7,916 nucleotides of DNA from Odoribacter sp. UBA944 (lineage in GTDB: Bacteria; Bacteroidota; Bacteroidia; Bacteroidales; Marinifilaceae), in contig DBDA01000022.1 of the NCBI GenBank assembly GCA_002293375.1, positions 9,524 to 17,439 of the forward strand, given 5' to 3'. Positions 6,056-7,916 of this stretch are shown one piece after another. Made by a program: the position numbers and the translations under genes. Under the pieces are notes generated by a model. The model searched no databases. It was not told the DNA's origin and worked only from the letters and a program-made list of their open reading frames with translations. Each line of letters starts with the position of its first letter. Position 1 is the stretch's first letter.

Positions 6056-7060
6056 ATGTCAAAAATTAAAGTAGGAATCAACGGGTTCGGGCGGATCGGC
6101 CGCCTGGTGTTCCGTGCTGCGGTAAGCCGGAACGACATTGAGATTGTAGGGATCAACGACCTGATCAGTGTAGATTACATGGTGTACATGTTAAAATACG
6201 ACACCATACACGGCAGATTCGACGGAACCGTTGAAGCAAAAGAGGGAAAACTGGTTGTAAACGGACACGCGATCCGGGTAACGGCGGAAAAGGACCCTGC
6301 CAACCTGAAATGGAACGAAGTAGGCGCCGAGTATGTTGTAGAATCTACCGGGCTGTTCCTGACCAAAGAGACTGCCGAAGCGCACATCAAAGCCGGCGCC
6401 AAACGGGTAGTTATGTCCGCTCCTTCCAAAGATGACACGCCGATGTTCGTTATGGGCGTAAACAACAAATCCTACAAAGGAGAGACGATTGTTTCCAATG
6501 CTTCCTGTACCACCAACTGTCTGGCCCCCCTGACCAAGGTCATTCACGATAAATTCGGCGTGATCGAAGGGTTGATGACCACCGTACACGCTACCACTGC
6601 TACCCAGAAAACCGTAGACGGACCGTCTATGAAGGACTGGAGAGGCGGACGCGCCGCTGCCGGCAACATTATTCCTTCTTCGACGGGTGCAGCCAAAGCC
6701 GTAGGCAAGGTGATCCCGGAACTGAACGGAAAATTGACCGGTATGGCTTTCCGGGTTCCGACTTTGGATGTCTCCGTTGTGGACTTGACTGTTCGTCTGG
6801 CTAAAGAAACTTCGTATGACGAGATCAAAGCGGCCGTCAAAGAAGCGGCCGAAGGCGAACTGAAAGGTATTCTCGGATACACCGAAGACGAAGTGGTCTC
6901 TTCCGATTTTATCGGAGATGCCCGTACCTCTATCTTTGATGCGAAAGCCGGGATCGCGCTGAATAAAAATTTTGTGAAACTGGTTTCCTGGTATGATAAT
7001 GAATGGGGATACTCCAACAAAGTATTGGAATTAATTGTTCATATGAATACCGTAAAATAA
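6056..7060 (+). CDS. gapA: Type I glyceraldehyde-3-phosphate dehydrogenase
   Basis: This cytoplasmic glycolytic enzyme oxidises glyceraldehyde 3-phosphate to 1,3-bisphosphoglycerate with reduction of NAD+. The 334 residues match the normal length. The nucleotide-binding motif GINGFGRIGR is at about 7-16. Asp35 in VGINDL fits NAD rather than NADP preference. The active site SNASCTTNC contains nucleophile Cys151, and His178 lies in TTVHATTATQKTVDGPS. The phosphate-site segment SSTGAAKAVGKV and the C-terminal WYDNEWGYSNKV are intact. The protein is very similar to E. coli GapA from memory. The start is unambiguous because the Rossmann motif begins a few residues in. It is preceded by its own candidate promoter and followed by a strong intrinsic terminator, so it can be transcribed alone, possibly with readthrough from the small lipoprotein gene upstream. 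Nothing is missing or unusual. Confidence 0.98.
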   Translation: MSKIKVGINGFGRIGRLVFRAAVSRNDIEIVGINDLISVDYMVYMLKYDTIHGRFDGTVEAKEGKLVVNGHAIRVTAEKDPANLKWNEVGAEYVVESTGLFLTKETAEAHIKAGAKRVVMSAPSKDDTPMFVMGVNNKSYKGETIVSNASCTTNCLAPLTKVIHDKFGVIEGLMTTVHATTATQKTVDGPSMKDWRGGRAAAGNIIPSSTGAAKAVGKVIPELNGKLTGMAFRVPTLDVSVVDLTVRLAKETSYDEIKAAVKEAAEGELKGILGYTEDEVVSSDFIGDARTSIFDAKAGIALNKNFVKLVSWYDNEWGYSNKVLELIVHMNTVK

Positions 7061-7078
7061 ATTTCTTTTTACTAATAG

Positions 7079-7107
7079 AAGCTGCCTCTTTCAGGCAGCT
7101 TTTTTTA
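7079..7107 (+). terminator. Rho-independent terminator after gapA
   Basis: AAGCTGCCT at 7079-7087 pairs perfectly with AGGCAGCTT at 7093-7101 around a 5-nt CTTTC loop. A run of T follows to 7107, and the DNA stays T-rich beyond. It begins 18 bp after the gapA stop. This is the only strong intrinsic terminator in the window. Confidence 0.93.
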
Positions 7108-7117
7108 TTTTATTTAT

Positions 7118-7125
7118 TATTTTTG
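7118..7125 (+). promoter_or_regulatory. Possible -7 promoter box after the gapA terminator
   Basis: TATTTTTG matches TAnnTTTG exactly but lies in T-rich DNA just behind the terminator, and no -33 box is seen at the right spacing. If used, the transcript would start near 7132 and carry a leader of about 130 nt before the ATG at 7263. Chance occurrence is quite possible. Confidence 0.3.
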
Positions 7126-7130
7126 CCTCC

Positions 7131-7165
7131 CCGGTTTAATTAGGTGGTGTGACATAATCAACCGG
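7131..7165 (+). promoter_or_regulatory. Inverted repeat upstream of the 116-residue gene
   Basis: CCGGTT at 7131-7136 is complementary to AACCGG at 7160-7165. Inside, ATTA at 7139-7142 pairs with TAAT at 7155-7158, around a 12-nt GT-rich loop (GGTGGTGTGACA). No T-run follows. It could be a leader RNA hairpin or an operator. The function is unknown. Confidence 0.35.
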
Positions 7166-7262
7166 ATGATTGTATTGTATTTTGCGCTCACGTTTATCTC
7201 TCTGCAAAAATTTGACAATTTTACAAGAGACTATATTGAAATGTGCAATGCCTACTTGGATT

Positions 7263-7613
7263 ATGAGTATATCAGAGATTTTACAAAAAAGTTTTGACTA
7301 TATCGACGGGCATTTGGATGTCACTTTTGACGAAATTCCCGATTTCTTCCTAAAATTGTGGAGAACTTCCATACCGGTCAGAGAGTATCTGAAACGGGAG
7401 GACTATCGGAAAGCATACGAATACCGGATCTTCGTGCATGCCCTGAACAGGTACAGGGAAAAATACCCGGAGCCTATGCCGGAAGAGCAGGAATCCGACC
7501 TTTTCGAAGTATTCCAGCAAATGCTCGCTCTTCCCATACCCCGGAACAAGCATCTTCCAAAAGAAGCTGCCTTTAAAGTGTTCGATTTCGAACTTTACTT
7601 TGATTTAGTCTGA
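7263..7613 (+). CDS. Hypothetical protein, 116 residues
   Basis: I do not recognise this protein. It starts MSISEILQKSFDYIDGHLD, continues with an aromatic and charged segment, FFLKLWRTSIPVREYLKRED, and then YEYRIFVHALNRYREKYPEP. It ends KVFDFELYFDLV. It looks soluble, cytoplasmic and mostly helical, with no signal peptide, membrane segment or cysteines. Three starts are possible in this frame: TTG at 7170, ATG at 7248 and ATG at 7263. I prefer 7263 because the residues encoded before it are unlike a normal N-terminus and overlap the leader inverted-repeat region. The 7248 start (five extra residues, MPTWI) is a close alternative. Composition is not clearly different from the neighbouring genes. 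It lies between the gapA terminator and the radical SAM gene on the same strand. The 85 bp gap after it contains a candidate promoter, so functional linkage to the radical SAM gene is uncertain. Confidence that it is a gene is fair; function is unknown. Confidence 0.68.
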   Translation: MSISEILQKSFDYIDGHLDVTFDEIPDFFLKLWRTSIPVREYLKREDYRKAYEYRIFVHALNRYREKYPEPMPEEQESDLFEVFQQMLALPIPRNKHLPKEAAFKVFDFELYFDLV

Positions 7614-7623
7614 CTGCTGCCCG

Positions 7624-7656
7624 TATGTTAATTACCTCCCTTTCGTTTTATTTTTG
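7624..7656 (+). promoter_or_regulatory. Candidate promoter for the radical SAM gene
   Basis: TATTTTTG at 7649-7656 is an exact -7 consensus match. TATG at 7624-7627 matches 3 of 4 positions of the -33 box at a 21 bp spacer. The start would fall near 7663, leaving about 36 nt before the ATG at 7699. A GGAG at 7693-7696 is too close to the ATG (2 nt) for a standard ribosome binding site. Confidence 0.48.
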
Positions 7657-7698
7657 ATCCGAAAGTCGTTTCTTTGCAGGAACGGAATTTTCGGAGCC

Positions 7699-7916
7699 AT
7701 GAACGAAAACACCCTTGAAAAACTAAAGGTTCTGGCGGAATCGGCCAAGTACGATGTCTCCTGCGCCTCCAGCGGGACCACCCGCCGCAGCCGGGCGGGC
7801 GGGATCGGAAGCGCTGCGGGTTGGGGCATCTGCCACAGTTTTACCGAGGACGGGCGTTGTGTTTCCCTGTTGAAGATCATGCTCACCAATCACTGCATCT
7901 ACGACTGCGCCTACTG
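7699..7916 (+). CDS. Putative DNA modification/repair radical SAM protein (5' part only)
   Basis: Only the first 72 codons are present; the gene runs off the right edge. The N-terminus (MNENTLEKLKVLAESAKYDVS) is followed by a Cys/Gly/Ser-rich part with Cys22, SSGTTRR and GWGIC. Then comes ILKIMLTNHC-type sequence, here LKIMLTNHCIYDCAY. Cys66 and Cys70 are the first two ligands of a CxxxCxxC iron-sulfur motif, and the third Cys codon is cut after its TG. Radical SAM enzymes use this cluster to cleave S-adenosylmethionine and start radical chemistry. The N-terminal arrangement matches my memory of the roughly 400-residue family TIGR03916. That family is named putative DNA modification/repair radical SAM protein and is reported to occur beside a partner of the TIGR03914/TIGR03915 type, some of them fused to a uracil-DNA glycosylase-like domain. 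The partner would lie beyond the window. Radical SAM membership is near certain; the subfamily is an inference from sequence recall. Confidence 0.82.
   Translation, partial: MNENTLEKLKVLAESAKYDVSCASSGTTRRSRAGGIGSAAGWGICHSFTEDGRCVSLLKIMLTNHCIYDCAY

Noticed and set aside
1..7916. Mobile element, CRISPR array, tRNA or rRNA
   Set aside because: I saw no transposase or integrase, no regularly spaced repeats, no terminal inverted repeats with target duplications, and no cloverleaf or rRNA-like sequence.

Overview
The window looks like a chromosomal segment from a member of the Bacteroidota, probably order Bacteroidales. The evidence is the promoter style: several gene starts are preceded by the Bacteroidetes -7 box TAnnTTTG. 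Starts also lack convincing Shine-Dalgarno sequences. The protein set fits as well, including a YkuD_2-type transpeptidase, a small lipoprotein, and an FtsE-like ATPase without FtsX beside it. Base composition looks moderate in the genes and AT-rich between them. There is no sign of a mobile element, phage, CRISPR array or RNA gene.

Layout from left to right. (1) uvrB, the damage-recognition helicase of nucleotide excision repair, with all helicase motifs and the C-terminal UVR domain. (2) Two tandem same-strand genes for exported L,D-transpeptidases of two different families, YkuD then YkuD_2. The first has a good promoter. The second start is preceded by a GT-rich direct repeat. (3) A convergent minus-strand pair, rpe followed by an FtsE-like ABC ATPase gene. 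They are 13 bp apart and read from one promoter, and the ATPase has a long acidic Pro/Glu-rich C-terminal tail. Its stop codon lies 3 bp from that of the YkuD_2 gene. (4) A divergent intergenic region, then a tiny lipoprotein gene (43 residues) with a hairpin in its probable 5' leader. (5) gapA, a type I GAPDH gene with its own promoter and a strong intrinsic terminator. (6) An unrecognised 116-residue protein. (7) The start of a radical SAM gene resembling the putative DNA modification/repair family, cut by the window end inside its CxxxCxxC motif.

The genes do not form one pathway. There are three themes: envelope and cell division (two transpeptidases, FtsE-like ATPase, lipoprotein), central sugar metabolism (rpe, gapA), and DNA maintenance (uvrB, radical SAM). 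Most of the window is ordinary core genome. The least understood parts are the truncated radical SAM gene, the acidic tail of the FtsE-like protein, the small lipoprotein with its leader hairpin, and the 116-residue protein.
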